DNA from: Caldilineaceae bacterium
GTDB taxonomy: Bacteria > Chloroflexota > Anaerolineae > Caldilineales > Caldilineaceae
NCBI GenBank assembly: GCA_018003515.1
Contig: JAGNDO010000018.1
Location: 24,093 to 88,092, forward strand
Length of the DNA stretch: 64,000 nt
Direction of reading: 5' to 3'
Shown here: in pieces, positions 54,831 to 63,888 of the stretch
Position numbering within the stretch: position 1 is the stretch's first letter
Layout: each line of letters starts with the position of its first letter
The notes under the pieces: generated by a model
The model's input: the letters and a program-made list of their open reading frames with translations, nothing else
What the model was told of the DNA's origin: nothing
Database searches by the model: none
Translations under genes and position numbers: made by a program

Positions 54831-55766
54831 CGGCGCGCCGTTGAGGAAGCTGCGGATGTCCATTGCCCGCTTGCCCGCGGGTTGAACCGTGCGCAGAAGC
54901 AGCAGCCCCTCCCCGGTGATGACGGCGGGGCCGTCGGGGGTCATGATCACCTGGCCCGGTTCCCCAGCGGGGGAGGATGTGGAGATGGCGTCGGCTTGCC
55001 AGATCTTGAAATTCTGCCCCTGCCACGTGGTGAAGGCGCTGGGCCAGGGAGTGTAGGCCCGGATCATGCGCTCGATGTGGGCGGCGGGCGCGGTCCAGCC
55101 GATGCGCCCGGCCTCCTTGTCGATCATGCGGCAGGCGGACGGCTCGCCGGGCAGGTCGTCCTGATCCGTGGGCACCACGGCTCCGGCCAGCCAATGGGCC
55201 AGGGTGGGGATCAATAGGGCCGCGCCCGCCTCGGCCAGCCGCTCCCCCAGGCTCAACGTCGTGTCATCCGGGCGGATGGGCAGGGCGGCCTGGGCCAGGG
55301 CGGGACCGGTGTCCATGCCCACATCCATGAGCATGATGGTGTTGCCGGTCTCCGCATCCCCGTTCAAAATCGCAGCGTTGATGGGGGACGCCCCCCGGTA
55401 CGCCGGCAGCAGACTGGCATGGACATTCACGCAGCCAAAGGTGGGCAAGTCCAGCACCGCCGGGGGCAAAATCTGGCCAAAGGCCGCCACCACGATCAGG
55501 TCCGGGGCCAATTCGGCCAATTCCGCCACGGCCTCCGGCTGACGGCGATAGCTGCGGGGTTGCAGGATGGGTAGATCCGCCTCCGCGGCATAGGCCTTCA
55601 CCGGGCTGACCGTCACCTTTTTGCCCCGGCCCGATGGCCGATCCGGCTGGGTGACCACGCCCACAACCTGCCAATTCTGGCCCTCGGCCTGGGTGTGCAA
55701 GGCGCGCAGGGAGGGCACGGCAAAGTCCGGCGTGCCCATAAAGACGATGCGGGTGGGTGAGATCAT
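54801..55766 (-). CDS. fmt: Methionyl-tRNA formyltransferase
   Basis: A 321-residue Fmt, formylating initiator Met-tRNA. N-terminal IVFMGTPDFAVPSLRAL is diagnostic; KVTVSPVKAYA, PDLIVVAAFGQILP, and the catalytic N/H/D set in CVNVHASLLPAYRGASPIN and MLMDVGMDTGPALAQ follow. The C-terminal tRNA-binding domain (from about 205, RMIRAYTPWPSAFT) is present. ATG 55766 with AAGGAG nine bases upstream fits; an earlier in-frame start at 55853 is within repeats. The C-terminus ends in residues encoded by a heptamer repeat. No def gene adjoins it. Confidence 0.96.
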   Translation of the reverse strand: MISPTRIVFMGTPDFAVPSLRALHTQAEGQNWQVVGVVTQPDRPSGRGKKVTVSPVKAYAAEADLPILQPRSYRRQPEAVAELAELAPDLIVVAAFGQILPPAVLDLPTFGCVNVHASLLPAYRGASPINAAILNGDAETGNTIMLMDVGMDTGPALAQAALPIRPDDTTLSLGERLAEAGAALLIPTLAHWLAGAVVPTDQDDLPGEPSACRMIDKEAGRIGWTAPAAHIERMIRAYTPWPSAFTTWQGQNFKIWQADAISTSSPAGEPGQVIMTPDGPAVITGEGLLLLRTVQPAGKRAMDIRSFLNGAPDFVGLGIGD

Positions 55767-55793
55767 GGTCGGGTCTCCTTGGATTGTGGCAAT

Positions 55794-55842
55794 ATCGAGT
55801 ATCGTGTGTCGAGTATTTTTTGTTCGATACACGATACTCGAT
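55794..55842. repeat. Palindrome of the ATCGAGTA family
   Basis: ATCGAGTATCGTGTGTCGAGTA mirrored by a similar inverted arm; located just before fmt. Confidence 0.8.
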
Positions 55843-55902
55843 AATTCTACCACACCCGCAACTTTCCCCGATCCCTTGCGTATTGTTGCGCATGACCGAC
55901 CG

Positions 55903-55967
55903 TACCTTCCCGGAATGGGCCAGCAGATCTTCGCAAAACAAAGATATTGTGGCCCATTCCGGGAAGG
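55903..55967. repeat. CCCGGAATGGGCC hairpin, copy 1
   Basis: Arms ACCTTCCCGGAATGGGCCA and its inverse around a loop with AGATCTTCGC. The same hairpin core is at 61648-61709 and inside the ~415-bp elements at 33.1 and 43.4 kb. Confidence 0.85.
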
Positions 55968-56007
55968 TTTGACTCACAACTATACAGCCTGACTACCGGA
56001 GGACACC

Positions 56008-56583
56008 ATGAATCCTGAAAATGTAAACCCTGAAAATATCACCCCTGAACCTGTTCAGCCCAATACCGGCGAAAACGTGCCTGTGGAAAATGTGGGCGAG
56101 GCTTCCCCGGCGGAGCGCTGGGCCGAGACGGCCAAAGACCAGGCCACGGACGCCGCCAACGCCTTCCGCCGGGGCGAGTTCATGCGGGACGAGAGCGTGG
56201 ACCCGGATGCCAACAGCGATGACAAGTTGATCGCCTTGCTCTGCTACATCACCCAACTCTTTGTGCCCGTGGTGATGCCGCTGATCGTACTCTTTAGCGA
56301 AAGCTCCAAGAAACGCCCCTTCCAGCGCTACCATGCGGTGCAGAGTTTGGGCCTGTCTGTCCTGATTGTTCTGGTCTTGGGGGTGATGTCCATCGGTGGC
56401 GGCATCCTCTTTGTCATCCCCATCATCGGCTGGATTGTGGGCGGGTTACTGCTCTGCCTGGTCCCCATCGCCGGGTTGATGGCCGTGGTGGCCGCTTTCT
56501 ACTACGGCTTCCAGGCCTACCAGGGCAAGCGATTCGCCATCCCCGGCCTGACCAGCGTCTTGCAGGGGCAGGGGTGGATGTAG
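56008..56583 (+). CDS. DUF4870/Tic20-like membrane protein
   Basis: A 191-residue protein: disordered, Asn/Pro/Glu-rich N-terminus (1-45), amphipathic stretch, then about four hydrophobic helices (about 75-180). LIALLCYITQLF, KRPFQRYHAVQSLGLSVL and the small YYGFQAYQGKRFAIPGLT ending fit DUF4870/Tic20-like proteins of unknown role. GGAGG precedes the ATG. Strong terminator 45 bases downstream. It stands alone between fmt and dnaK. Confidence 0.85.
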   Translation: MNPENVNPENITPEPVQPNTGENVPVENVGEASPAERWAETAKDQATDAANAFRRGEFMRDESVDPDANSDDKLIALLCYITQLFVPVVMPLIVLFSESSKKRPFQRYHAVQSLGLSVLIVLVLGVMSIGGGILFVIPIIGWIVGGLLLCLVPIAGLMAVVAAFYYGFQAYQGKRFAIPGLTSVLQGQGWM

Positions 56584-56626
56584 CAAATGGGCGAATGGCG
56601 AATGGCGATTTGGTAGAATGTAAGTG

Positions 56627-56668
56627 AAAGAGGGGGGAGAGCGATATTGATCTCTCCCCTCTTTTTTA
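56627..56668 (+). terminator. Intrinsic terminator after the DUF4870 gene
   Basis: AAAGAGGGGGGAGAG paired with CTCTCCCCTCTTT (one bulge), loop CGATATTGAT, then TTTTTT. Confidence 0.85.
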
Positions 56669-56734
56669 TGCAATTTAGAGGACAAATCTCCATCCGCCAC
56701 TCGCCATTCGCTATATTCAAACACTTTGCTAATG

Positions 56735-56771
56735 TAGACCACATGTGATGCAAACATTCGTGGTCTATACT
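56735..56771. promoter_or_regulatory. dnaK promoter region with inverted repeat TAGACCAC-N17-GTGGTCTA
   Basis: A TATACT -10 (56766-56771) overlaps the right arm (56760-56767) of a perfect 8-bp inverted repeat whose left arm is 56735-56742. No CIRCE element (TTAGCACTC-N9-GAGTGCTAA) is present. The layout fits a repressor operator, but this is inference. Confidence 0.45.
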
Positions 56772-56887
56772 GAAGTCTGTTGAAGAGAAAAAATATCGTC
56801 TGTCCGAGGGACAAATTTGGGACAGGCGGCTGGACAAAATATCAACATTGCAATCAAATCTATTTGAGAATTCTGAGGAGAACACAC

Positions 56888-58798
56888 ATGGCTAAAATTA
56901 TCGGCATCGACCTGGGCACCACCAATAGCGTGGTTGCGGTCATGGAGGGCGGCAACGCCACCGTGATCCCCAACGCCGAGGGCAACCGCACCACCCCGTC
57001 TGTGGTGGCCTTTGCCAAGAACGGCGAGCGTCTGGTGGGCATCACCGCCAAGCGTCAGGCCGTGGTCAATTCGGAGAATACGGTCTATTCGGTCAAGCGG
57101 CTGATGGGCCGTCGCTTCGAGGACAAAGAGACCGGGCGCACCCAAAAGATGGTCTCCTATGCCATCGACGCTGGCCCCAACGGCGACGCCCGGGTGGAGA
57201 TTCCGGCCAAGAGCAAGAGCTACACCCCCCAGGAGATCAGCGCCATGATCTTGAGCAAGCTCAAGCGGGACGCCGAGACCTATCTGGGCGAGGATGTGAA
57301 GCAGGCGGTGATCACCGTGCCCGCCTATTTCAACGACAGCCAACGCCAGGCCACCAAGGACGCCGGCCAGATCGCCGGGCTGGAAGTGCTGCGCATCATC
57401 AACGAGCCCACCGCGGCGGCCCTGGCCTATGGCCTGGACAAGAAGCACGACGAGACCATTCTGGTCTTCGACCTGGGCGGTGGCACCTTTGACGTCTCCG
57501 TGCTGGAAGTGGGTGACGGCGTGATCGAGGTCAAGTCCACCAACGGCGACACCCATTTGGGCGGCGATGACTGGGACGAGCGCATCGTCAAGTGGCTGAC
57601 CGACGAGTTCCGCAAGGAGCAGGGCGTGGACCTGAGCCAGGACCGCCAGGCCCTGCAACGTCTGCGGGAGGCGGCGGAGAAGGCCAAGATTGAGCTTTCC
57701 AGCACGCCCCAGAGCGAGATCAACCTGCCCTTCATCACCGCGGACGCCACAGGCCCCAAGCATTTGCAGTTGAGCCTGACCCGCAGCAAGTTCGAGCAAC
57801 TGACCCAGGATCTACTGGACCGCTGCCGAGTCCCCTTCCAGAATGCCTTGAAGGACGCCGGCATGAGCGCCGGGAAGTTGGACGAAGTGGTGCTGGTCGG
57901 CGGCTCCACCCGTATGCCCATGGTCCAGGAATTGGTGCGCTCCCTCACGGGCAAGGAAGCCCATCGGGGCGTCAACCCGGATGAGGTGGTGGCCGTGGGC
58001 GCGGCGCTCCAGGCCGGCGTGTTGGGCGGTGAAGTCACCGACCTGCTGCTGCTGGATGTGACCCCCCTGAGCTTGGGTCTGGAAACCCTGGGCGGGGTGA
58101 TGACTGTGCTGATTCAGCGCAACACCACCATCCCCATCAAGAAGACCGAGGTCTTCAGCACCGCCGAGAACAACCAGACCGCCGTGGACATCCACATCCT
58201 CCAGGGCGAGCGGCCCATGGCCACCAATAACAAGACTTTGGGCAACTTCCGACTGGACGGCATCCCCTCCGCCCCCCGTGGCGTGCCCCAGATCGAGGTG
58301 ACTTTCGACATCGACGCCAACGGCATCCTGCACGTCATGGCCAAGGACAAGGCCACGGGCAAGGAGCAGAGCGTCAAGATCACGGCCACCACCAACCTCT
58401 CTTCGGATGAGGTGGATCGCCTGGTCAACGAGGCCAAGGCCCACGAGGCCGAGGACTTGAAGGCCCGAGAGATGGTGGAGACCCGCAACCGGGCCGACAG
58501 CCTGATCTACCAAACCGAGAAGACCGTCAGCGACCTGGGCGAAAAGGTCAGCGCCGAGGACAAGGGCCGCATTGAGAAGACCATTGCTGACCTGCGGGAA
58601 GCCCTGAAGGGCGGCGATGCGGGCAAGATCAAGAGCCTGACCGAGCAGTTGGAGCAGGCCAGCCACGCCTTGGCCCAGCAGATGTATTCCCAGCAGGCCG
58701 GGGAAGCGGGCCAGCCGGGCAACGGCGCCGGTCCCCAGGCTGGCGGCCCCGCCCACGACGACGAAGATGTGGTGGAAGGCGAGTTCCGCCAGGTCTAA
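56888..58798 (+). CDS. dnaK: Chaperone protein DnaK (Hsp70)
   Basis: A 636-residue Hsp70. Seen: [20 protein letters not shown] (3-22), [15 protein letters not shown] (about 168-182), [36 protein letters not shown] (about 335-349), the [12 protein letters not shown] linker (about 383-394), and a Gly/Gln-rich tail ending [13 protein letters not shown] in place of the usual EEVD-like DVVDAEF. ATG 56888 follows GAGGAGAA. First gene of dnaK-grpE-dnaJ; a C-rich double-hairpin repeat and a small hairpin (58905-58935) lie between dnaK and grpE. Confidence 0.98.
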   Translation: MAKIIGIDLGTTNSVVAVMEGGNATVIPNAEGNRTTPSVVAFAKNGERLVGITAKRQAVVNSENTVYSVKRLMGRRFEDKETGRTQKMVSYAIDAGPNGDARVEIPAKSKSYTPQEISAMILSKLKRDAETYLGEDVKQAVITVPAYFNDSQRQATKDAGQIAGLEVLRIINEPTAAALAYGLDKKHDETILVFDLGGGTFDVSVLEVGDGVIEVKSTNGDTHLGGDDWDERIVKWLTDEFRKEQGVDLSQDRQALQRLREAAEKAKIELSSTPQSEINLPFITADATGPKHLQLSLTRSKFEQLTQDLLDRCRVPFQNALKDAGMSAGKLDEVVLVGGSTRMPMVQELVRSLTGKEAHRGVNPDEVVAVGAALQAGVLGGEVTDLLLLDVTPLSLGLETLGGVMTVLIQRNTTIPIKKTEVFSTAENNQTAVDIHILQGERPMATNNKTLGNFRLDGIPSAPRGVPQIEVTFDIDANGILHVMAKDKATGKEQSVKITATTNLSSDEVDRLVNEAKAHEAEDLKAREMVETRNRADSLIYQTEKTVSDLGEKVSAEDKGRIEKTIADLREALKGGDAGKIKSLTEQLEQASHALAQQMYSQQAGEAGQPGNGAGPQAGGPAHDDEDVVEGEFRQV

Positions 58799-58802
58799 GC
58801 AA

Positions 58803-58880
58803 AACCCGCCCCCCTGGCCCCCCAACTTTGGGGGGAACGTGTGGACACTCTTCCCCAGAATTGGGGGCCGGGGGGCGTAA
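58803..58880. repeat. C-rich double-hairpin repeat, copy 3
   Basis: Inverted relative to the copies at 36.6 and 39.1 kb: CCCCCCAACTTTGGGGGG first, then CCCCAGAATTGGGGG, with GTGTGGACACT between. Located between dnaK and grpE. Confidence 0.85.
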
Positions 58881-58954
58881 CAGTCACAATCTATAGATTT
58901 TCATCAAATGGGCGGGGCGTTGGCCCCGCTCATTTGTATAGAATGAGGTTTTAC

Positions 58955-59659
58955 ATGGCGAACTATTACGATGCCTACGGGCGTCCCCAACGCGCCCCCA
59001 TCTCTGAGGGGCGCAGGGTCGGGCCATCGGCCAGCCGACCGCCCACGTTGGATGATTACCAGCGTTTGGTCGAATCCTATACCCAACTGACCCAGCGCAG
59101 CACCAAATGGGAAGAGGAACGGCGCAAAGCGGATGAGCGCATCCAGGGGTTGGAGGGCGAGTTGGCCAAGGCCCGCCAGGATCTGGACGATTGCCAGAAT
59201 GGAAAAAACGGCGAAGAGGATACCTGGAAAGAGCGCTTCATCCGCCTTCAGGCCGAGATGGAGAACCTGCGCAAGCGCACGGAACAGCGCTACGCCGCCC
59301 AGGCCGACGAGCAGCGCCGCGGCATCCTGCTGGACATGCTGCCCCTGGCGGATCACCTGGAAATGGCCCTGCAACACGGCACCAGCCTGACCGACCCGGC
59401 TGCCGTAGATTTCTTGGGCAATATCCAGGCCACCCAGCAAGCCTTCTTGAGCGTTCTCAAGCGCTATGGGGTTGAACCGATCCCGGCGGCGGGCGCGGCC
59501 TTTGACCCCACCTTGCACGAGGCCCTGGGCCACATGCCCAGCCCGGACGTGGCCGCGGAGTATGTCGCCCATGTGGTCCAAACCGGCTACACCGAGGGCG
59601 AGCGACTGCTCCGACCGGCCCGGGTGATGGTGAGCGCGGGGCCAGCGCAGGTTGAGTAG
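58955..59659 (+). CDS. grpE: GrpE nucleotide exchange factor
   Basis: A 234-residue GrpE, the ADP/ATP exchange factor for DnaK. Residues ~30-110 form the long coiled coil (QLTQRSTKWEEERRKADERIQGLEGELAKARQD), then WKERFIRLQAEMENLRKRTEQRYAAQ (about 94-119), and the β-domain GAAFDPTLHEALGHMPSPD and EGERLLRPARVMVSAG. ATG 58955 with TGAGG seven bases upstream is chosen; earlier in-frame codons are repeat translation. The last residues AQVE and the TAG stop are encoded by a half copy of the GCGCAGGTTGAGTAG repeat. Confidence 0.93.
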   Translation: MANYYDAYGRPQRAPISEGRRVGPSASRPPTLDDYQRLVESYTQLTQRSTKWEEERRKADERIQGLEGELAKARQDLDDCQNGKNGEEDTWKERFIRLQAEMENLRKRTEQRYAAQADEQRRGILLDMLPLADHLEMALQHGTSLTDPAAVDFLGNIQATQQAFLSVLKRYGVEPIPAAGAAFDPTLHEALGHMPSPDVAAEYVAHVVQTGYTEGERLLRPARVMVSAGPAQVE

Positions 59660-59701
59660 ACCGGGGCAGTTTCCGGTCGTATCGAAACCGGAGCGGGTCA
59701 G
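59644..59701. repeat. Half copy of the GCAGGTTGAGTAG palindrome at the grpE stop
   Basis: Keeps one terminal arm (AGCGCAGGTTGAGTAG) and the GTATCGAAACCGG segment; the other half is missing. Confidence 0.85.
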
Positions 59702-59751
59702 TCCCGAAGAGCCGCAATGAGTAACGAGTAACGAGTGAGAGGGGCGGGACG

Positions 59752-60711
59752 ATGGAATATAAAGATTATTACAGCACCCTTGGCGTGGCCAAAGGCGCGG
59801 ATGAAAAAGAGATCAAAAAGGCCTATCGCCAGTTGGCCCGGGAATTTCATCCCGATGTGAACAAGGACAACCCCAGCGCCGAGGCCCGCTTTAAGGAGGT
59901 CAACGAGGCCTATGCGGTCCTCTCCGATGCGGACAAGCGGGCCAAATATGACCGCTTCGGTTCCCAGTGGGAGCGCTACGAGAAGGCCGGGGTCGATCCC
60001 AACAATCCCTTCACCAACATGGGCGGACGGGGGCGGAGCGGCTTCGGCGGCAGCGGACGCACCATCAGCCCGGAAGAGTTTCAGCAGATGTTTGGGGGCA
60101 TGGGCGGCTTTGGCGGCGGGGGCGGCGGCAGCGGGAATTCGTCTTTCTTTGATGCCCTCTTTGGTGGCATGGGCGGCAGCGCGGGTGGCTTCGGTCCCCA
60201 ACCCCGTACAGCCCAGGCCCGACCCCGCAGCCAAGACGTGCCGGTCGAGATCACCTTGGAGGAAGCCTTTTACGGCGGCACCCGCACCCTGATTCGGGAA
60301 GACAACAGCCGTATCGAGGCCAGCATCCCCCGGGGCGTCAAGACCGGCTCCAAGATTCGCATGAGCGGTGCCGCGGGGGGCAGCGACCTCTTTTTGAAGG
60401 TGGATGTCCTCCCCCACGCCCAGTTCCAGCGGGACGGCGATGACCTGACCGTGACCGTGCCCATCGATCTCTACACAGCTCTCTTGGGTGGCGAAGCGGA
60501 GGTGCCGACTGTGGACAGCACCGTGGTCCTCACGATCCCTGCCGGGAGCCAGAACGGCAAGAAGATGCGTCTGCGCGGGCTGGGCATGCCCCATCTGCGC
60601 AACCCGGAACAGCGGGGGGATCTGATCGCTGTGCTGGATGTGCAGCTTCCCGGCAAGCTCAATGCCAAGGAAATCGCTCTGTTTGAGCAACTGCGGGCGC
60701 TACGGGCGTAA
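59752..60711 (+). CDS. DnaJ-family co-chaperone without zinc finger (CbpA-type)
   Basis: A 319-residue Hsp40. J-domain at 5-70 with the HPD motif (REFHPDVNKDNPSAEARFKEVNEAYAVLSD), a Gly/Phe-rich region (about 85-155, FGGMGGFGGGGGGSG), and two C-terminal β-domains (DVPVEITLEEAFYGGTRTL, SIPRGVKTGSKIRMSGAA, DLYTALLGGEAEVPT, IPAGSQNGKKMRLRGLGMP). The four-repeat zinc finger of DnaJ is absent, as in CbpA/class II. It stimulates DnaK ATPase and delivers substrates. GAGAGGGG lies before the ATG. Last gene of the chaperone operon. Confidence 0.95.
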   Translation: MEYKDYYSTLGVAKGADEKEIKKAYRQLAREFHPDVNKDNPSAEARFKEVNEAYAVLSDADKRAKYDRFGSQWERYEKAGVDPNNPFTNMGGRGRSGFGGSGRTISPEEFQQMFGGMGGFGGGGGGSGNSSFFDALFGGMGGSAGGFGPQPRTAQARPRSQDVPVEITLEEAFYGGTRTLIREDNSRIEASIPRGVKTGSKIRMSGAAGGSDLFLKVDVLPHAQFQRDGDDLTVTVPIDLYTALLGGEAEVPTVDSTVVLTIPAGSQNGKKMRLRGLGMPHLRNPEQRGDLIAVLDVQLPGKLNAKEIALFEQLRALRA

Positions 60712-60725
60712 GGGTGAATTTATCA

Positions 60726-60782
60726 CAAAACACGAAGCGGGGCCGGTCTGTTTGCAAACAGACCGGCCCCGCTTCGTTTGTA
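60726..60782 (+). terminator. Terminator of the dnaK-grpE-dnaJ operon
   Basis: ~25-bp stem (core CGAAGCGGGGCCGGTCTGTT and its inverse) with a GC-pair loop, followed by GTTTGT. Confidence 0.82.
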
Positions 60783-60860
60783 GGTGCGGTTGAAAACCGC
60801 ACGGCGTCCATCCATCACATTTGGTTTTTGTAAGTCGTGCGGTTGAAAACCGCACCTACG
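60780..60860. repeat. GGTGCGGTTGAAAACCGCAC palindrome pair, copy 2
   Basis: Two small hairpins GTGCGGTTGAAAACCGCAC in inverted order flank a ~35-base centre. Related to 46048-46107. Ends at the stop region of the minus-strand nuclease gene. Confidence 0.8.
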
Positions 60861-61620
60861 CGCCGGCGCTGAGCTTGTCCGCCACCAAATGCATCAGAAA
60901 AGTGCGTTCTTGAGAGGCGTCAAAGAGCACCGAAATCTTCGCTTCGGCTCCGGTGCCTTCGATTTTGGTGATCACGCCGGGGCCGAAGTGGCTGTGTTCC
61001 ACCCGCTGTTCCGGCTGAAAGGTGGGGAGCTTGCGGCTGCGGGCCTTGGTGCGGCTGCGCTGGGCGGCTTCCTCGCTGGCGGCTTGGAGCGACGAGGCCA
61101 GTCCGGATTCCCGATCCCGCCAGCCTTCGGCCAGAACCGCCATGACCTGCTCCGGGTCTTTGGCCATGCGGGAGCGCAGGGCCGTGGCCCGATCTCTGGC
61201 GGCTCCCAGGGCGGGCATCCATTTCTTTTTTTCTTTATCTGGGCGGCTGCTCTGGGCCAACTCCCGGCTGGCCCGACTCATCACTCGGATCAGCCCGTCC
61301 ATCTGCTTGAGGGGATCGTCCAGCGGGTCCAACAGGATCAACTGCACCCCGTTGATCTTGCACAGCTCTTGGCGGGTGATGTCCCGTTGTTGCTCTTCCA
61401 GCAATTCCCAATCGCTCTGACGGCCCTGGCCCTTGGCGGTGAGTCCCACATTGCGCACGGCAATGGCCGCTTCCGGGTAGAGGCGATCCAACTTCAGCTT
61501 GCGCCGGGTGGCCGGGTTGATCAGCCAGGCCGGGCTGACGTTGCTCTGGACGATAAACCCGTCAAAGATGCGGGCCTGGATCTCCTGCCACGCGTTCATG
61601 TTCAAATAGATGCCGGACAT
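60856..61620 (-). CDS. Putative PD-(D/E)XK nuclease with C-terminal Tudor-like domain
   Basis: A 254-residue protein. The N-terminal part (LKLDRLYPEAAIAVRNVGL... RQSDWELLEEQQRDITRQELCKINGVQLILLDPLDD, about 40-115) has the D, E-x-x and R-rich helix pattern of PD-(D/E)XK-type nucleases; the catalytic set is not certain. The C-terminus (VEHSHFGPGVITKIEGTGAEAKISVLFD, about 208-237) matches the Tudor-like domain found at the end of UvrD/PcrA helicases, which binds RNA polymerase or other partners. ATG 61620 with CAGGAA upstream is chosen; longer frames run into a palindrome. Confidence 0.7.
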   Translation of the reverse strand: MSGIYLNMNAWQEIQARIFDGFIVQSNVSPAWLINPATRRKLKLDRLYPEAAIAVRNVGLTAKGQGRQSDWELLEEQQRDITRQELCKINGVQLILLDPLDDPLKQMDGLIRVMSRASRELAQSSRPDKEKKKWMPALGAARDRATALRSRMAKDPEQVMAVLAEGWRDRESGLASSLQAASEEAAQRSRTKARSRKLPTFQPEQRVEHSHFGPGVITKIEGTGAEAKISVLFDASQERTFLMHLVADKLSAGA

Positions 61621-61647
61621 GGGATTGTGTTCCTGTGGGTGACATGA

Positions 61648-61709
61648 TCTTCCCGGAATGGGCCACAAAATCTTGGATAACCCAAGATTTTGTGGCCCAT
61701 TCCGGGAAG
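61648..61709. repeat. CCCGGAATGGGCC hairpin, copy 2
   Basis: ATCTTCCCGGAATGGGCCAC... and its inverse, with an inner AAAATCTTGG/CCAAGATTTT pair: a ~62-bp near-perfect palindrome. Confidence 0.88.
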
Positions 61710-61808
61710 ATGCGGGTGCTTTCATAATAAGTCTCAAAACTTTAGCACACCTGTTCCGGTGATGCAAACCGGCAGGGCTTTTCAATAGTGGCCAGTGCCC
61801 AATAGGTC

Positions 61809-61967
61809 AGCGCAGGTTGAGTAGGCCGGGTCGACCCTAATGGTGCAAAACGAATGGAGGCCAGGCCGTATCGAAACCGTAGCGGGTCAACCCGCTACGG
61901 TTTCGATACGCCGCCGAGTACGTGAATGGTCAGCGGAGATCTCGGCGGCGGCTACTCAACCTGCGCT
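61809..61967. repeat. GCAGGTTGAGTAG palindromic element, copy D
   Basis: 159 bp with the same inverted ends and inner CGTATCGAAACCG pair as the 26.6-27.1 kb array. Together with copy E it forms a 189-bp-period tandem. Confidence 0.92.
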
Positions 61968-61997
61968 AGCTTCGTTAATGCGGCTACCCGGCAGGTC

Positions 61998-62156
61998 AGC
62001 GCAGGTTGAGTAGGCCGGGTCGACCAACCTGGTGCAAAACGAATGGAATCTAGGCCGTATCGAAACCGCAACGGGTCGACCCGCTGCGGTTTCGATACGC
62101 CGCCGAGTACGTGAATGGTCAGCGGAAATCTCGGCGGCGGCTACTCAACCTGCGCT
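61998..62156. repeat. GCAGGTTGAGTAG palindromic element, copy E
   Basis: 159 bp, differing from copy D at few positions (e.g. CGCAACGGGTCGAC centre). It lies directly upstream of the murJ promoter. Confidence 0.92.
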
Positions 62157-62234
62157 AGCTTCTTTGATGCGGCCCGGCGACTTCTGACAAGCCCTGGCAA
62201 ACCGGACAGTCAACTTCTGTCACCGGGGCGCGGA

Positions 62235-62243
62235 TGATATAAT
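62235..62243 (+). promoter_or_regulatory. Extended -10 promoter of murJ, near-leaderless
   Basis: TG-A-TATAAT (62235-62243) is followed after seven bases by ATG 62251. A -35 is not clear. The in-frame ATG at 62242 lies inside the -10 and cannot be the start. Confidence 0.72.
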
Positions 62244-62250
62244 GCCCGAC

Positions 62251-63888
62251 ATGACTCACTCGCCACCACCCACCCCCCAATCCCCAATCCCCAATCCCCA
62301 CCCCCCCGATCCCCCCGCCCGCAAACTGGACGCCCGTTCCATCGCCAGCGCGGCGGCCTTGGTCATGGTCTTTTTTGTGTTGAGCCGCATCACCGGACTG
62401 GTGCGGGACATGGTGATCGCGGCCGAGTTCAACCTGGGCGCGGAGTTGGACGCCTATCAAGCTGCCTTCCGCATCCCGGATCTGCTCTTTGAGCTGGTGG
62501 CGGGCGGGGCCTTGGGCAGCGCGTTCATCCCCACCTTTGCCGGGTATTTGGCCCGCAAGGATCAGGTGGGGGCGTGGCTGCTTTTTAGCCGGGTATTGAA
62601 TTGGATCACCCTGCTTTTGATTGTGCTGGCCGGGCTGGCCGCCACCTTTTCCCTGCAGACCGTGCAGTGGATCATCGCCCCGGACTTTCCCCTGGCCGAG
62701 CAGATGTTGACCGCGGATCTCATGCGCTGGCTGTTGTTGAGTACGGTGATCTTCGGGGCCAGCGGGCTGATTATGGGGGCGCTGAATGCCATGCAGCACT
62801 TTTTGCTGCCCGCGGCCGCGCCGGTGATCCGTAATTTGGCCATTATTTTGGCGGCCCTCTTTCTGGCCCCCCGTTATGGCGTGCAAGGGCTGGTGGTGGG
62901 GGCGATTGTGGGCTCCGTGGGCCATCTGCTGATCCAATTGCCCATCTTGCCCCGCTTTGGCTTTCGCTATACCCCCAGCCTGACCTGGCGAGACGAGGGC
63001 GTGCAGGAGGTGGCCCGGCTCATGGGGCCTCGGGTGCTGGGTCTCTTTTTTGTCCACCTCAATTTCATCGTCAACACCGCCCTGGCCAGCGGATTGGCCG
63101 CCGGCAGCCTCAGCGCCCTCACCTATGCCTGGCGGCTGATGCTGCTGCCCTTGGGCATCTTCGCCCAAGCCGTGGGCATCGCCGCCTTCCCCACCTTTGC
63201 CGCCCAGGTGGCCGCCGGCGAACACGGGGATCTGCGCCGGGGCTTTGGCACCATCTTGCGCATGATCTTCTTCATCACCCTGCCGGCGGCCGCTGGCTTG
63301 ATCGTGCTGGGCAGCCCTTTGGTGAGAATTCTCTATGAACGGGGCCAATTCACCGCCCAGAGTACCCAGGCCGTGGTCTTTGCCCTGCAATTCTATGCCC
63401 TGGGTCTGATCTTTCACGCCGGGGTGGAGATTATCGTACGGGCCTATTTTGCCCTCCACGACACCATGACCCCGGTGATCGTGGGCGTGGCAACCATGCT
63501 GCTCAACATCGTACTCAGCCTGTGGTGGGTGCAGTGGTTGAGCTATGGCGGACTGGCCCTGGCCAACAGCGTGGCCACCGCGGTGGAGATGCTGGCCTTG
63601 ATCTGGCTGTTGCGCCCCAAGCTGGGCGGGCTGGATCTGGCAAACCTGCTTCCCTCCGTGGTGCGCAGCCTGGCCGCCGCCGGGGTGATGGCCGGGGCGG
63701 TCTGGGTGTGGCTGGCTTGGCTCCACGGTGGCGGGGTGGAGGTGGCCTGGCTGCGGGGGGGCTGGCTGGCGGCAGGGGGCGGCATGGCCCTGGCCGGGGT
63801 GGTCTACGCCGGGGCCTCCCTGCTCCTGGGCAGCCCGGAGGCCCACATGATCCTGGGGCTGGTGCGGCGGCGGGTACGACATGGATAG
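62251..63888 (+). CDS. murJ: Lipid II flippase MurJ (MviN)
   Basis: A 545-residue member of the MOP superfamily that moves the peptidoglycan precursor lipid II across the membrane. About 13-14 helices; signature stretches: SRITGLVRDMVIAAEFN (about 48-64), DAYQAAFRIPDLLFELVAGGALGSAFIPTF (about 69-98), PRVLGLFFVHLNFIVNTALASGL, and VRILYERGQFTAQST. ATG 62251 is chosen because the other ATG is in the -10. The cytoplasmic N-terminus has a Pro/Asn-rich stretch (SPIPNPHPPDPP) produced by CCCCAAT heptamers. Bases 63889-64000 hold no recognisable gene. Confidence 0.94.
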   Translation: MTHSPPPTPQSPIPNPHPPDPPARKLDARSIASAAALVMVFFVLSRITGLVRDMVIAAEFNLGAELDAYQAAFRIPDLLFELVAGGALGSAFIPTFAGYLARKDQVGAWLLFSRVLNWITLLLIVLAGLAATFSLQTVQWIIAPDFPLAEQMLTADLMRWLLLSTVIFGASGLIMGALNAMQHFLLPAAAPVIRNLAIILAALFLAPRYGVQGLVVGAIVGSVGHLLIQLPILPRFGFRYTPSLTWRDEGVQEVARLMGPRVLGLFFVHLNFIVNTALASGLAAGSLSALTYAWRLMLLPLGIFAQAVGIAAFPTFAAQVAAGEHGDLRRGFGTILRMIFFITLPAAAGLIVLGSPLVRILYERGQFTAQSTQAVVFALQFYALGLIFHAGVEIIVRAYFALHDTMTPVIVGVATMLLNIVLSLWWVQWLSYGGLALANSVATAVEMLALIWLLRPKLGGLDLANLLPSVVRSLAAAGVMAGAVWVWLAWLHGGGVEVAWLRGGWLAAGGGMALAGVVYAGASLLLGSPEAHMILGLVRRRVRHG

